This document shows positions 44,433-55,474 of a stretch of 64,000 nt of DNA, piece after piece (position 1 is the stretch's first letter; every line of letters begins with the position of its first letter). A program made the position numbers and the translations under genes. The stretch comes from Eggerthellaceae bacterium (lineage in GTDB: Bacteria; Actinomycetota; Coriobacteriia; Coriobacteriales; Eggerthellaceae). The DNA is taken from the NCBI GenBank assembly GCA_015062605.1, contig SUUI01000001.1, positions 1 through 64,000 of the forward strand, written 5' to 3'. The notes under the pieces are model-generated. The model searched no databases. It was given only the letters and a program-made list of their open reading frames with translations, and was not told the origin of the DNA.

Positions 44433-44990
44433 TCATTTGAGTTTTGCGCTGCGCTCCCTCCAGTCGGGAAGATAGGCATCGAGTAAGGCTTTGAACCTTG
44501 GTCCATGACCCGATACGATAAGGTGACACAGTTCGTGCACCACGATGTATTCCAGGCATTCGGGCGGATATAGAGCCAGGCGGGTATTGATGCAAATGCG
44601 ACCCGTTTTCGGCTGACAACTACCCCAACGGCTCGTCATGTTTCGATATGCCAGCTTTCCTGCCTTCACGCCAATGATGCGCTCCCATTTGGCGATAAGC
44701 GGAGGCGTCGCCTCTTTTACGACCTTCATCCACTCAGCAGCTTCTTTCTTCGATGCGTCAGACGCGCGGGCCATGGGACGTTTCGCCAATTCGGCCCGTT
44801 GCTGGGCTATCCACAAACGTTTCTCTCGAATCAGAGCAGCGATCATGAAGTCAGGTGCATAATACGGTGCCGAAACGAGAAGAGGGCCATCGGGCGACTT
44901 GATGCGAAGCGTGATGCCGCTAACGTTCTTGCGACTGATACGCACTTTTTGGCCATCAATGATGACATCGGTGTTAATCGTACGTGCCAT
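44433..44990 (-). CDS. YgjP-like metallopeptidase (DUF45, SprT-related)
   Basis: 185 residues from an ATG eight bases past the rsmI stop. The zinc motif VVHELCHLIVSGHGPRF has the HExxH pattern, and TSRWGSCQPKTGRI is the family block. The substrate is unknown. There is little ribosome-site signal, so translational coupling to rsmI is likely. It ends five bases from the convergent membrane protein gene. Confidence 0.9.
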   Translation of the reverse strand: MARTINTDVIIDGQKVRISRKNVSGITLRIKSPDGPLLVSAPYYAPDFMIAALIREKRLWIAQQRAELAKRPMARASDASKKEAAEWMKVVKEATPPLIAKWERIIGVKAGKLAYRNMTSRWGSCQPKTGRICINTRLALYPPECLEYIVVHELCHLIVSGHGPRFKALLDAYLPDWRERSAKLK

Positions 44991-44998
44991 GCGCGCTT

Positions 44999-45862
44999 TC
45001 AGGCTTTCAGGACGATATCGTACGCCTCGTTGCGGCCAATACCGAAATCGTTTGCAATCGCTTTCGCGACATCTTTCTTCGACCGTCCAGAGGCAAGGAG
45101 CTCTTTTGCGCGAGCAGATGCATCGTGGCATGCAGCACGCGTTTTTTCGAGTTCCTCCTGCTCGCTAGGTCCATCGAGCACAACGACGATCTCGCCCTTG
45201 ACGGGCCCTGCACAAGCACGTTTCGAGTACTCCTCGGCAACTTCACGAGTCGCCCCTCGCACGATTTCCTCGTGCATCTTAGTGAGCTCGCGACATACCG
45301 CCAACTCTCGATATGGAAATGCCTCTGCTAGGAACGCGAGCGTTTTCAGCAGACGATTGGGGCTTTCATAGAACACAAGCGCCGCATCCAGGTTTGCGAG
45401 GCTTTCCGCCAACGCGCGCTGCTCGTTTACCTTGCGGGGGAAGAAACCTCCGAAGTAATAACGCGGATTCGTGCATCCGCTTGCCACATATGCCGTTACC
45501 GCAGCGCTTGCGCCAGGCAGGATCTCGACGCATGCGTGGTTCTGTCGCGCCGCCTCAACCAACCGAGCCCCAGGATCGGATACCCCTGGCATCCCCGCAT
45601 CAGAGCAGAACGCGATGATCTCCCCGGCCAAAACCCGCTCAACGATTGCAGGTGCTTTCGCGGCAATCGAAGCTTCGTCCAAGCGCTCCAAACGCTTGCT
45701 GATGTCGTACGCTGCCAAGAGCTTGCCCGTTACACGCGTATCCTCTGCGCACACGGTATCGGCGCTGCGCAAAGCCTCAAGTGCGCGTATGGTGATATCA
45801 CCAAGATTGCCAATCGGTGTCGGGCAGATTATCAGTTTTCCTTGCGATGTCGCGTTTCTCAC
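44999..45862 (-). CDS. rsmI: 16S rRNA 2'-O-ribose C1402 methyltransferase
   Basis: 287 residues from a GTG with AAAGGA five bases upstream. It is a SAM-dependent tetrapyrrole-methylase fold enzyme: PTPIGNLGDITIRALEAL, VCAEDTRVTGKLL, FCSDAGMPGVSDPG and YYFGGFFPRK are all diagnostic. The C-terminal helical tail (SKKDVAKAIANDFGI) is normal. It lies 71 bases downstream of the ABC-GNAT gene. Confidence 0.94.
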   Translation of the reverse strand: MRNATSQGKLIICPTPIGNLGDITIRALEALRSADTVCAEDTRVTGKLLAAYDISKRLERLDEASIAAKAPAIVERVLAGEIIAFCSDAGMPGVSDPGARLVEAARQNHACVEILPGASAAVTAYVASGCTNPRYYFGGFFPRKVNEQRALAESLANLDAALVFYESPNRLLKTLAFLAEAFPYRELAVCRELTKMHEEIVRGATREVAEEYSKRACAGPVKGEIVVVLDGPSEQEELEKTRAACHDASARAKELLASGRSKKDVAKAIANDFGIGRNEAYDIVLKA

Positions 45863-45933
45863 AGCATTCCTTTCATGCGTTTCGCGATAACTGCCACGCG
45901 AAGGCGTGACAGTGATGCGAGCCCTTGACGTCC

Positions 45934-48297
45934 CTACAGATCCCGTTGCATGCAGATAATCGGATAATCATCCCCTATGATGGGCTCGCCGTATTCCGTG
46001 AAGCCTTGCGCCCGCCAGAACTCACGGGCGGATTCGCTTCGCTCCGGACATTTAAGCTCGAGGTGTGCGATACCTTGAGCAGCAAGCGCAGCACGCACGT
46101 CGGCGAAGATGCTCGAGCCGATGCCCTGGCCCTGCAGTGATGCCTCCACCATGAACCAGCCGATGAATGCAGCATCAGGGCGCGGATAACCCGTAATGAC
46201 ATCGAGCACGGCGACCAAATCGCCATCATCGTCGAAGAATCCCACGAAGTACTTCTCGGTTCCTACATCATCAGCGTATTCATTCGACACGTTGCTGATG
46301 AGTTCTGTCAGGCGTTCGCGCGATGGACGAATACCCAGCGAGAAGTAGTACCTGCGGTTCGAGCGTGCGAGCATGTACACGTCAGTGATATCCGCTTCCG
46401 TCAAGCGGCGCACATCGAATTGAGTACCGAATGACTGCACGTCGAGTACGGGAACCTGCGCAGCCTCTTCGGGCGAAAGCACGCTTGAGAACTGGGTGTA
46501 GAACAATTCGCTGTACACACCGCCAAGCGCCAGAAGCTCCTCATGCGTTCCCTGTTCGACGATGCAACCGTCCTGCACTACGAGGATGCCATCGGCTTTT
46601 AAGATGGTAGAAAGGCGATGCGCGATGACCACACTGGTTCGATTGACCATAAGCTGTTCGAGAGCCTGCTGAATCGCGTTTTCCGAAATGGAATCGAGTG
46701 CACTGGTCGCCTCGTCTAGGATGAGGATCTTCGGGTCTTTGAGGATAACGCGTGCCAAGGAAAGACGTTGCTTCTCGCCACCGGAAAGCTTCAATCCGCG
46801 GTTTCCGACCTCAGTGTCGTAGCCATCTGGTTGATGGATGATGAAGTCATGGATGTTTGCCACGCGGCATGCCTCTTCGATCTCTTCCATCGTGGCATCT
46901 TCCTTGGCGTAGCGTAGATTCTCAAGGATCGTACCGTTGAACAGATACGCCTCCTGCGTCACTACGCCGATGCATTGCCTAAGGTACGGCAGATCGAAAT
47001 CACGCACATCGACACCTGCGATGCGCACCGCACCTCCGTTGACGTCATATAGACGCGGCATGAGGTTCACGACGGTCGACTTACCTGAACCGCTGCGCCC
47101 GACGATGGCATACATACGCCCACCCGGCACGGTAAAGCTCACGTCCGTGAGCACCAGATTGCCTTCGCCGTAACCGAATGCCACGTGATCGTATTCGATC
47201 GGCTTGCATGCCACATCGGGCTTCTGCCCGTTCTCGGGTGAGACAATGGTGTTCGGCCGGTCGAGATAATCGAAGATGCGCGTGAACAGCGCGAGCGAGC
47301 GCGTGAAATTCACTTGAAGATTGAGCAGAGATTCAACTGGCCGATACAATCGGTTGATGAGTGCGACCATGGCAGTAACCGTACCGACTGTCAACGTAGG
47401 ATCATAATGCTCGATGATGAGCAGGCCGCCTGCAAAGTAAATCAGCAACGGTCCGAGCTGGATGAACATACCCATCGCGATTCGGAAAATCGATACGCTC
47501 CGCGTCTCCTTCATCGAGAGATTCGTGACCTCTTCGTTCGTCTGGCGGAAGCGCTCGCATTCCTGCTCTTCACGCGTGAACATTTTCACCAGAAGCGACC
47601 CGCTTGCCGAAAGCGTCTCGTTGATGATTTGGTTCATCTTGTCGGTTTGGGCCTGCGTGAGCGAGGCGTATTTGAGCCGTGACTTGCCCGCACTGCGTGT
47701 TGGGAAAATAAGCAACGGCAGCACGATGAGACCGACGATGGCGAGCTTCCAACTCATCGTGAAGATAGCCACGAGCGTGGTAATGATGGTGGCGACGTTG
47801 CTGACGATCTGAGAAAGCGTCCCACTGATCACCGAGCTCACGCCGCTGATGTCAGTATCCATACGCGTAATGACATCGCCCTGTTTCTCGGTCGTGAAAA
47901 AGGAATGAGGCATGTACTGCAGATGACGGTACATCTCATTGCGCATGTCGTAGATGATGTGCTGTGAAATCCATGCGTTGATGTAGTTCTCAAGTACGCC
48001 GATGAGCTGGCTGGTGAGCAACGCCGCCAACGCGATGAGCAGTAGTTGCACCAAATACATGAGATCCTCGCCCACAAGCGCCTGGTCGACGATCTTGCCC
48101 GTGATGATGGAAGGGAACAACCCGACAACCGCTGCAATCAGAATGGCGAGAAACACCAGCAAGAACTTCGCCCAGTAGGGCTTTAAATATGAGGCGATGC
48201 GCTTGAGCAAATCCTTGGTTACTTTAGGACTTGCAGCCTTTTCCTCGTCCGTCATATAGCCCGCGCCTGGTCCGAAACCCGGAGGTCCTTGTGCCAT
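45934..48297 (-). CDS. ABC exporter half-transporter fused to a GNAT acetyltransferase
   Basis: 787 residues from an ATG with AAGGAG five bases upstream. The six-segment exporter domain (about 38-335) is followed by the ATPase domain, with Walker A GRSGSGKST (400-408), LSGGE (505-509) and ILILDEA (524-530). A linker leads to a complete GNAT domain (about 628-787) with the acetyl-CoA motif LQGQGIGSS and LELKCPERSESAREFWRAQG. No stop or frameshift separates them. It may export and acetylate a compound, perhaps for resistance. The substrate is unknown. Confidence 0.9.
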   Translation of the reverse strand: MAQGPPGFGPGAGYMTDEEKAASPKVTKDLLKRIASYLKPYWAKFLLVFLAILIAAVVGLFPSIITGKIVDQALVGEDLMYLVQLLLIALAALLTSQLIGVLENYINAWISQHIIYDMRNEMYRHLQYMPHSFFTTEKQGDVITRMDTDISGVSSVISGTLSQIVSNVATIITTLVAIFTMSWKLAIVGLIVLPLLIFPTRSAGKSRLKYASLTQAQTDKMNQIINETLSASGSLLVKMFTREEQECERFRQTNEEVTNLSMKETRSVSIFRIAMGMFIQLGPLLIYFAGGLLIIEHYDPTLTVGTVTAMVALINRLYRPVESLLNLQVNFTRSLALFTRIFDYLDRPNTIVSPENGQKPDVACKPIEYDHVAFGYGEGNLVLTDVSFTVPGGRMYAIVGRSGSGKSTVVNLMPRLYDVNGGAVRIAGVDVRDFDLPYLRQCIGVVTQEAYLFNGTILENLRYAKEDATMEEIEEACRVANIHDFIIHQPDGYDTEVGNRGLKLSGGEKQRLSLARVILKDPKILILDEATSALDSISENAIQQALEQLMVNRTSVVIAHRLSTILKADGILVVQDGCIVEQGTHEELLALGGVYSELFYTQFSSVLSPEEAAQVPVLDVQSFGTQFDVRRLTEADITDVYMLARSNRRYYFSLGIRPSRERLTELISNVSNEYADDVGTEKYFVGFFDDDGDLVAVLDVITGYPRPDAAFIGWFMVEASLQGQGIGSSIFADVRAALAAQGIAHLELKCPERSESAREFWRAQGFTEYGEPIIGDDYPIICMQRDL

Positions 48298-48430
48298 AGC
48301 TGCTCCTTCGCTAAGGGAATGGTACTGTGGATGCGCATGCAAAACCTCGGATAGCCTGATGGCGCCGCACAACGCAGCACCTTGGCATCCGTTCAATCGG
48401 TTATTTTACCGCGTCTGCCTTCATGGTGCT

Positions 48431-49570
48431 ATGATGCGCGCCGTGACTTCTTTCATCAAACAGCACACGCTCCCCCTCATCGCCTGCATTGCGGCGGCGA
48501 TTTCGGCGTTATTCATCCCGCCGTCAACCGCGTACCTGGATTACTTCGATTTCAAGACCCTCGGATGCTTGTTCTGCATTTCAGCGACAGTCAACGCCCT
48601 TGTGAGTACCGGACTGTTCTCGCAACTGGCACAAAAAATCGTCCGCACATTGAAGACCCAGCGTACTTGCGTGATCACGATGGTTCTCATCACGCTTATC
48701 GGTGCTATGTTCATCACGAACGACATGGCATTGCTGACGTTCTTGCCGCTGAGCTATCTCGTGCTCCGTGGCATCGTCGATGATCGCAAGCTATTGGCAT
48801 GGTGTTTCATCCTGCAGAATGCCGCCGCAGTCCTTGGAGGCATGATTCTGCCGTTCGGCAATCCGCATAACCTCTATCTGTACAGCTTATTCGATATTCC
48901 CACAGGAACCTTCATCCTCACGATGCTGCCGACGTTCATCACTGCGGTCATCCTCATCGGCGCATGCTGCCTGCTCGTCAAGCCGATTCCACTTGCTCCA
49001 GCCGATACCACGAGCGAAGATGTCGAGCATACAAACGAAGATCGTATTCCGCGGAAAATCCAAGTTGGACTCTATTGCATACTGTTCGCGCTGACGCTAT
49101 GTGCTATTCTGCGCGCCATCCCGTATCTTGCCGTACTCGTCATCGTGGTCGTATGCTTGCTCATCGTGAATCCTCGCATCCTCATACGCGTCGACTACGG
49201 TCTGCTCATCACATTCGCAGCGTTCTTCGTGTTCGCAGGAAATCTGAGCAGCATTCCGCAAGTCAAGGAATTCCTGATGAGCCTCCTTGAAAGCAACGCG
49301 CTCATCACCATCGTAGGCACCTGTCAAATCATCAGCAATCTGCCAACGACGCTTTTGTACGCGCCCTTCACCACCGACTGGGCAACACTGCTCGTCGCAA
49401 CCGATATCGCTGGCATGGGCACGCCCATCGCCTCGTTGGCGTCGCTCATCACCATCAAATCGTTCATGAATTATCGGCGAGACGACGCTGGGCTTTTCAT
49501 GAGGCTGTTTTTGGCCGTCGGATTCGGTTTCCTCATAATACTGTGCATCGTAGCCGCGGTGTTCCTATAA
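48431..49570 (+). CDS. Ion-transporter superfamily permease (SLC13/ArsB-like)
   Basis: 379 residues with about ten hydrophobic segments. An ATG at 48434 is equally likely. Blocks such as FITNDMALLTFLPLSYLV, LPFGNPHNLYLYSLF and the C-terminal ISNLPTTLLYAPF are the two hairpin-like regions with Asn-Asp and Asn-Pro that mark the IT superfamily (dicarboxylate, citrate, arsenite or sodium/proton carriers). The substrate cannot be read. Divergent from the ABC-GNAT gene. Confidence 0.82.
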   Translation: MMRAVTSFIKQHTLPLIACIAAAISALFIPPSTAYLDYFDFKTLGCLFCISATVNALVSTGLFSQLAQKIVRTLKTQRTCVITMVLITLIGAMFITNDMALLTFLPLSYLVLRGIVDDRKLLAWCFILQNAAAVLGGMILPFGNPHNLYLYSLFDIPTGTFILTMLPTFITAVILIGACCLLVKPIPLAPADTTSEDVEHTNEDRIPRKIQVGLYCILFALTLCAILRAIPYLAVLVIVVVCLLIVNPRILIRVDYGLLITFAAFFVFAGNLSSIPQVKEFLMSLLESNALITIVGTCQIISNLPTTLLYAPFTTDWATLLVATDIAGMGTPIASLASLITIKSFMNYRRDDAGLFMRLFLAVGFGFLIILCIVAAVFL

Positions 49571-49621
49571 CGAAAGGCCGAAAAAGCCGCAGAGGATACG
49601 CGTTGAGCGCGCTTTGATAGA

Positions 49622-50041
49622 CTACGCGAGTTCGTCAGGTTCAAGTGCCCGAATGCCGTGCTCGCGCAGAAGCGCTGCAAAGATCCCTTCGCCATCGATA
49701 AGCGTTCCCGAAAAGCTTCCATCATATACTTGATGTGCACCGCAACTTGGGCTTCGCGGCTGGAGAATCGCGCAATCAACGCCTGCTCGCTGCACGATAT
49801 CGAGTGCACGGTGCGCTCCGCGACGGAATTCCTCGTCGACGCACTCTCCTTTTGCGTCCATCACCACACCATTGACGATTTCGGCGGGAATTCGTGGAGT
49901 CGGAAGCCCGCCGAGCTGCTCAGGGCATACGGGGACAACCTCGTGCGATGCCACGTATTCGATTACCGCCTGATTGTGATTGTTGGTACCGTTGTACTTG
50001 CAGTTATGCCCAAGAAGGCACGCACTCACTGCAATCTTCAC
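49622..50041 (-). CDS. DUF523 family protein
   Basis: 139 residues from a GTG with AGGAGG six bases upstream. The conserved VSACLLGHNCKYNG, VPVCPEQLGGLPTPR and the cysteine in AILQPRSPSCGA are typical. Four conserved cysteines suggest metal or thiol chemistry, but the family function is not established. It lies 80 bases downstream of the MBL gene. Confidence 0.9.
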   Translation of the reverse strand: MKIAVSACLLGHNCKYNGTNNHNQAVIEYVASHEVVPVCPEQLGGLPTPRIPAEIVNGVVMDAKGECVDEEFRRGAHRALDIVQRAGVDCAILQPRSPSCGAHQVYDGSFSGTLIDGEGIFAALLREHGIRALEPDELA

Positions 50042-50121
50042 CGAAGACCTCCTGCAATGTGACATGATGGGTCAGCGATATCGCGCATCGATGCCTCGAT
50101 GCGGATACCCACCGTAATCGT

Positions 50122-50772
50122 TTATATGTCGATGCGCACCTCGATGTCAGAATCGATCAGCTCGGCAAAGCCTTCCGCTGAACGACGCGTGTCGTCAAGC
50201 GCACCATAATGCAATGGAACCACTTTGGCCGGCTTGACCGCATTCGTATATGCTGCTGCCTCGTGCATATCCATCGTGTAGATCCCGCCGATGGGAACGA
50301 ACAGCACATCGGTTTGCACGGCGCGTACATCCTCGTTATCGTCCGTATCGCCCATGACGTAGACACGTTTGCCATCGATATTGATAACGTAACCAACCCA
50401 GCCCTTCGACTGCGTATGGAAGGCCTTTCCCACATTGTACGCTGGCACTGCTTCTGCGGTAAGGCCGCGCACCTCAATCTTTTGGCCCGGCGCGACGCTC
50501 ACGAAACGCTCGCCTGAGAAACCCGCTGCCTCAGCCTGGGCACGGCAATCCTCCACGCTGACGAGAACGGTATCTGGTTTCGAGAGCTTCTTTATATCCT
50601 TCTCGCTGAAATGATCGCCATGAGGATGAGTAACGAAAATCACATCCGCGTCATGCGCGGCTATCGCCACCTTGAAAGGATCGACATAGACCACCCTTTT
50701 GGGCTCGTCGCTGTACATGCGCACGCATGCATGCACGAGGACCTTCAACTTCGGAGACTGCAATCTACTCAT
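50122..50772 (-). CDS. Metallo-beta-lactamase-fold hydrolase (UlaG/YtkL-like)
   Basis: 216 residues from the ATG at 50772. THPHGDHFSEKD carries the HxHxDH zinc set, VMGDTDD a later ligand, and VPLHYG the final His. It belongs to the MBL branch with UlaG-type and YtkL hydrolases acting on phosphodiester or lactone bonds. The substrate is unknown. It lies about 50 bases after the large dehydratase-like gene. Confidence 0.87.
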   Translation of the reverse strand: MSRLQSPKLKVLVHACVRMYSDEPKRVVYVDPFKVAIAAHDADVIFVTHPHGDHFSEKDIKKLSKPDTVLVSVEDCRAQAEAAGFSGERFVSVAPGQKIEVRGLTAEAVPAYNVGKAFHTQSKGWVGYVINIDGKRVYVMGDTDDNEDVRAVQTDVLFVPIGGIYTMDMHEAAAYTNAVKPAKVVPLHYGALDDTRRSAEGFAELIDSDIEVRIDI

Positions 50773-50825
50773 GCTAAACCCCTCTCTCTCGGACAAACAT
50801 GCTTATTTCCCATGCGTTGGCTTCG

Positions 50826-53800
50826 CTACTTGCCTGCTTCGCGCGCAACTTTGTCTGCAAGATTCGCCTTCGCGACGCTGATCATCAGCTTGATGCGATT
50901 GAGCTGGTTCACCTCGGAAGCACCTGGATCGTAATCGACTGCGACGATATTGCTCTCAGGGAAGCGCCGACGCAATTCCTTGATGACCGACTTCCCCACT
51001 ACGTGATTCGGCAGGCACGCGAACGGCTGCGTGCATACGATATTGGGCGCACCCGTCTTGATGAGCTCGATCATCTCGGCAGTCAACAGCCAGCCCTCGC
51101 CCATCGAATTGCATAAGCTCAGGATCTCCTCTGCGTATTCGGCAAGTTCGAAAATGCTTGCTGGCGGATTGAAACGCGTTGATGCTTTGAGCTGATCGAG
51201 GATCGGCTTGCGCAACCGGTCGATGACGTCAAGCGCGATCTTGGCGCCCACCGCGCCCTTCTTGCTGCGTCCCAATGGATCGCGCTGGAAGATGCGTCCC
51301 GCGATGCCGAACAGGAAGAACTCGACAAGCCCAGGAACCACCGCTTCGCACCCCTCGTTTTCGATGAGGTCGACAACTTGATTGTTTGCTGTGGGATGGA
51401 ACTTCACAAGAATCTCTCCGACGACGCCGACGCGCGGTTTGGTACCGAAGTTCTGCAGCGGCAACGTATCGAAATCATTCACGATATCCTTCACGGTGCG
51501 CTTGTACTCGCCCCATTTCACACCGCGCTTCAACTGCTCCCCGCACACACTCATGTAATGATCGAACAGGCGTGTCGCGCTGCCCGGCTCGAGTTCGTAT
51601 GGGCGGGTGCGATACAGGCACATCATGAGCAAGTCGCCATAACCGAATGCGTATACCGCCTGATAGAGCATCTTCGGCGTGATAGAGAAGCCAGGATTGT
51701 CCTCGTCGACCGTGCTCTTGCCTTGCAGAGCGATGGAAATGACGGGGATATGGCCGAGTCCTGCCGCTTTGAGGCCCTTGCGGATTAGCGCGATATAGTT
51801 CGTCGCACGGCAACCGCCACCGGTCTGCGTGATAAGCACCGCGAGTTTATCGGTGTCGTAACGACCGCTCGTGACGGCTTCCATGATCTGGCCCGTCGTC
51901 AGAATACTCGGGTAGCAGATATCGTTGTTCACGTACTTCAAGCCCGCATCTACCGCGCCATGATCGACACTCGGCAAAAGCTCGACGTTGTAGCCAAAAC
52001 GATGGAACACGGGAACAAGCAACTCAAAGTGATACGGTGCCATCTGCGGTGCGAGGATGGTGTACCCTTCCTTCTTCATCTGTTCGGTGTATGTTGCTCG
52101 ATAGAACGCACTCGAGGCATCATCGCGTTGCTTCAGATAGCTTCGTAATTCGTCGGATGCCTTACCTGTGAACTCATCCGGCGCATATTCGGCAGGCGCA
52201 TCGTCCAGATTGAATTCGCACGCTGCCGCAGGGCAACCTTGCGCAGTCAGGCGCGCCTCGACAGCTTGGTCGTTTTCGATGTCCTGCTGGTTCTTGAGCG
52301 CAGCAAGCAGGCTGCGCACGCGAATGCGTGCGGCACCGAGATTCGAGACCTCATCGATCTTGAGCACCGTATAGATCTTGCCCGCTGCTTCGAGAATCTC
52401 CTGCACTTGGTCGGTCGTGATGGCGTCGAGACCGCATCCGAAGCTGTTGAGCTGAATGAGATCCAAATCCTTACGGGTACTTACGAACTTAGCCGATGCA
52501 TAGAGACGCGTATGGAACATCCACTGGTCGACCGCACGCAGCGGGCGATCGATGATACCCAGATGGGCGACCGAATCCTCTGTGAGAACCGCCAATCCGA
52601 AGCTCGTCAAAAGCTCGGGGATGGCGTGATTGATCTCGGGGTCGTTATGATACGGACGGCCTGCCAACACGATGCCATGCGTGCCCGTTGCTTCCATCCA
52701 TTTGATGGTTTCTACGCCTTTCGCACGCATATCGTGCTTGAAACGCTCATCTTCCGCCCACGCAGCATCAACCGCATCGGCAACTTCCTGCTTGGTCGGA
52801 GCCTTAGCGCCGCCTTTCGTCATCAAATCGGGATGTGCCTGCACAAGCTCTACGTAGAGGCGCTCCTTGAGCAACTCCTTCTTATCGTAGGGAAGCCATG
52901 GGTCGAGGAATTGGACATCGCTCGTCTGCAGATCGTCTACGTTGAGGCGCAGCGCCTCGGGATAGCTTGCCACGATGGGGCAGTTGTAATGGTTGCCCGC
53001 ACTCGCGTCCTCCTGGCGCTCCCATTTCGCGCAGGGCATCCAAATGAAATCGGGATGTTTGGCTAGCAGATTCATGATGTGGCCGTGGCTCAGCTTCGCG
53101 GGATAGCATACGCTCTCTGACGGCATGCTCTCGATGCCAGCCTTGTACGTGTCCTTGTTGCTTGCGTCGGAAAGCACCACACGCCAACCCAGCTTCGTGA
53201 AGAATGTGAACCAGAACGGGTAATTCTCATACATGTTGAGCGCGCGAGGCATGCCGACCGTGCCGCGAATGGCTTCTTCGGCAGACAACGGCTCGTAGCC
53301 AAATAGGCGTTTCGATTTGTAATCGAACAGATTCGGTACCTTCGATGCATCGGTGCGGTTGCCCGAACCCTTCTCGCAACGATTACCGGTGATGAATCGG
53401 CGATGCTTGCCTGTCCTTTCATCCACACCGAAATCATTGATCGTCAATAGGCAGCTATTCGAGCAGCCTTTGCAACGCGTCGTGCGCTGCGTGGGAGCAA
53501 GCGCCTCGAGAGCGGCAAGCCCCAAAATGGATGAGCAAGGAGCGCTCTGCCCGCCTAAGGCAGCCCTATCGCGCGCAAGCAATGCGGCACCGTATGCACC
53601 CATGTTGCCAGCGATGTCGGGGCGAACCGCGTTGACTTCGGAAAGCTGCTCGAAGGCTCGCAGTACTGCGTCATTGAGGAAAGTGCCGCCTTGAACGATG
53701 ACCTTTTCGCCTACATCGCGTGGGTCGCGGATCTTGATGACCTTGAACAGGGCGTTCTTGATGACCGAGATGGCAAGGCCAGCGGCAATATCGCCAACCG

Positions 53801-54278
53801 TCGCGCCCTCTTTCTGTGCCTGCTTCACGCGGCTGTTCATAAATACGGTGCAGCGGCTTCCCAAATCAACGGGATGCTCCGCCGCTATGGCCGTCTGCGC
53901 GAACTCGGAAACATCGAGTCCTAAACCACTTGCGAAGCTTTCGATGAACGAGCCGCAGCCTGACGAGCACGCCTCGTTGAGCATGATATGCTCGATAACG
54001 CCATCCTTCACACGCAGGCACTTCATATCTTGGCCGCCGATATCGAGGATGAATTCCACGCCAGGAAGCATTTCCTGCGCACCTCGCAGATGCGCAACCG
54101 TCTCGATCTCGCCGGAGTCGACACGCAAAGCCTCGAGCAAAAGCCCTTCACCGTAGCCTGTAACCGTCGCATGCCCGATGGTTTCCAGCGCGCGACCATC
54201 CTCATCGGTGGGAAGTGCACTATACAATGCCGAAAGCGCCATCTTGGCGCATCCGAGAACATCACCTTTATTGCTCAT
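50826..54278 (-). CDS. 2-hydroxyacyl-CoA dehydratase/activase-type protein, C-terminal part of a split gene
   Basis: 1150 residues from an ATG that overlaps the upstream stop in an ATGA. It opens in the middle of a BadF/HgdC-type ATPase domain: [14 protein letters not shown] and [11 protein letters not shown] with a cluster Cys. Then come a cysteine block (CKGCSNSC) and a long DUF2229/HgdAB-like region with several Cys-containing segments. In intact relatives this is continuous with the preceding ATPase halves. See the adjoining entry and the finding. The reaction is unknown; some relatives activate dehydratases or reduce difficult substrates. Confidence 0.8.
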   Translation of the reverse strand: MSNKGDVLGCAKMALSALYSALPTDEDGRALETIGHATVTGYGEGLLLEALRVDSGEIETVAHLRGAQEMLPGVEFILDIGGQDMKCLRVKDGVIEHIMLNEACSSGCGSFIESFASGLGLDVSEFAQTAIAAEHPVDLGSRCTVFMNSRVKQAQKEGATVGDIAAGLAISVIKNALFKVIKIRDPRDVGEKVIVQGGTFLNDAVLRAFEQLSEVNAVRPDIAGNMGAYGAALLARDRAALGGQSAPCSSILGLAALEALAPTQRTTRCKGCSNSCLLTINDFGVDERTGKHRRFITGNRCEKGSGNRTDASKVPNLFDYKSKRLFGYEPLSAEEAIRGTVGMPRALNMYENYPFWFTFFTKLGWRVVLSDASNKDTYKAGIESMPSESVCYPAKLSHGHIMNLLAKHPDFIWMPCAKWERQEDASAGNHYNCPIVASYPEALRLNVDDLQTSDVQFLDPWLPYDKKELLKERLYVELVQAHPDLMTKGGAKAPTKQEVADAVDAAWAEDERFKHDMRAKGVETIKWMEATGTHGIVLAGRPYHNDPEINHAIPELLTSFGLAVLTEDSVAHLGIIDRPLRAVDQWMFHTRLYASAKFVSTRKDLDLIQLNSFGCGLDAITTDQVQEILEAAGKIYTVLKIDEVSNLGAARIRVRSLLAALKNQQDIENDQAVEARLTAQGCPAAACEFNLDDAPAEYAPDEFTGKASDELRSYLKQRDDASSAFYRATYTEQMKKEGYTILAPQMAPYHFELLVPVFHRFGYNVELLPSVDHGAVDAGLKYVNNDICYPSILTTGQIMEAVTSGRYDTDKLAVLITQTGGGCRATNYIALIRKGLKAAGLGHIPVISIALQGKSTVDEDNPGFSITPKMLYQAVYAFGYGDLLMMCLYRTRPYELEPGSATRLFDHYMSVCGEQLKRGVKWGEYKRTVKDIVNDFDTLPLQNFGTKPRVGVVGEILVKFHPTANNQVVDLIENEGCEAVVPGLVEFFLFGIAGRIFQRDPLGRSKKGAVGAKIALDVIDRLRKPILDQLKASTRFNPPASIFELAEYAEEILSLCNSMGEGWLLTAEMIELIKTGAPNIVCTQPFACLPNHVVGKSVIKELRRRFPESNIVAVDYDPGASEVNQLNRIKLMISVAKANLADKVAREAGK

Positions 54279-55387
54279 GTAATCGACCAGAGAATAGATC
54301 CATCCTGACCGATTAGAACAGCTTTGAAAGTGGTGGAACCTGCGTCGATGCCCAAATAAGCCGTGCCGCGATAACTTGCCAAATCGCCACGTGGGACGCA
54401 TTCGCTTGCATGACGCTGCTTGAACTCCTCGTACTCTGCCGCATCGGCGAACAGCGGGGGCAGGCGCACGACTTCAGACCCCTGCATGTCACCCAAGCCA
54501 CGGAGGCGCTCAAGCACATCGTTAAGGCTCTCGGGATGCACGTGTTCGCTCGTGATGCCCGCAATGGCACAGCCGCGCGCCACGAACAGATGAGCATCTT
54601 CGGGAACGATGCGATGCTCTTCATCTAACTCCAAAGTTTCATAGAAGCGCTCACGGAGCTGATCGAGATACTGGAGTGGACCGCCTAAGAACGCCACATA
54701 TCCCCTAATGGGACGACCGCATGCAAGGCCAGATATCGTCTGCGTAACCACGGATTGGAAAATGGATGCAGCGATATCCTCCTTCTTCGCACCCTCGTTG
54801 AGCAGCGGTTGCACATCGGTTTTCGCAAACACACCGCAACGGCTCGCGATGGGGTAGATCGTGGTATGGCTCTTGGCAAGTTCATTCAGGCCAGTTGCAT
54901 CGGTATTGAGCAACGTGGCCATCTGGTCGATAAACGCACCTGTACCACCTGCGCATGTTCCGTTCATGCGTTGCTCGATGCCGTGGTCGAAGTAGATGAT
55001 CTTAGCATCCTCGCCACCAAGCTCGATGGCGACGTCGGTCTTCGGGATGAAGGTTTCAACGGCGGTTTTGCTGGCAATGACTTCCTGCACGAAATCGAGA
55101 TTGAGCCATTGTGCCAGAAGCAGACCGCCGGAGCCCGTGATGGCTATGGTCATAATCTGGTCGCCGTACTGTTCCGCAGCACCCTGCAGCACTTCGACGA
55201 TCGTTGCGCGCACATCCGCATGATGACGCTGGTACACCGAGTAAACGACCTCATGCGCATCGTTCAGAATGGCGAGCTTGACCGTGGTCGAGCCTACGTC
55301 GATACCGATATGCAAATCGGTTTGAGAAGGCGAAGGAACCGCCTTCAAGGTATCCGTGGAAGAAGGCGTTTTCATATCCTGTGGCAT
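54275..55387 (-). CDS. CoA-dehydratase-activase-type ATPase, N-terminal part of the split gene
   Basis: 370 residues. The first ASKHA domain is complete: [27 protein letters not shown], and [12 protein letters not shown] with the bridging Cys, then [11 protein letters not shown] second domain begins at [20 protein letters not shown] and stops after SILWSIT. One missing base at about 54282-54290 restores reading into the next frame (WS then [11 protein letters not shown]). The ATG start has AAAGGGA about 11 bases upstream, and an ATG at 55375 is an alternative. Confidence 0.8.
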   Translation of the reverse strand: MPQDMKTPSSTDTLKAVPSPSQTDLHIGIDVGSTTVKLAILNDAHEVVYSVYQRHHADVRATIVEVLQGAAEQYGDQIMTIAITGSGGLLLAQWLNLDFVQEVIASKTAVETFIPKTDVAIELGGEDAKIIYFDHGIEQRMNGTCAGGTGAFIDQMATLLNTDATGLNELAKSHTTIYPIASRCGVFAKTDVQPLLNEGAKKEDIAASIFQSVVTQTISGLACGRPIRGYVAFLGGPLQYLDQLRERFYETLELDEEHRIVPEDAHLFVARGCAIAGITSEHVHPESLNDVLERLRGLGDMQGSEVVRLPPLFADAAEYEEFKQRHASECVPRGDLASYRGTAYLGIDAGSTTFKAVLIGQDGSILWSIT

Positions 55388-55474
55388 ACGTCAACGTTCC
55401 CTTTCGATATGGCAATTACTCAACATAGCGTTCGTATGGTTATCTGAACGATTATACCGTGATACTATGCTTCT

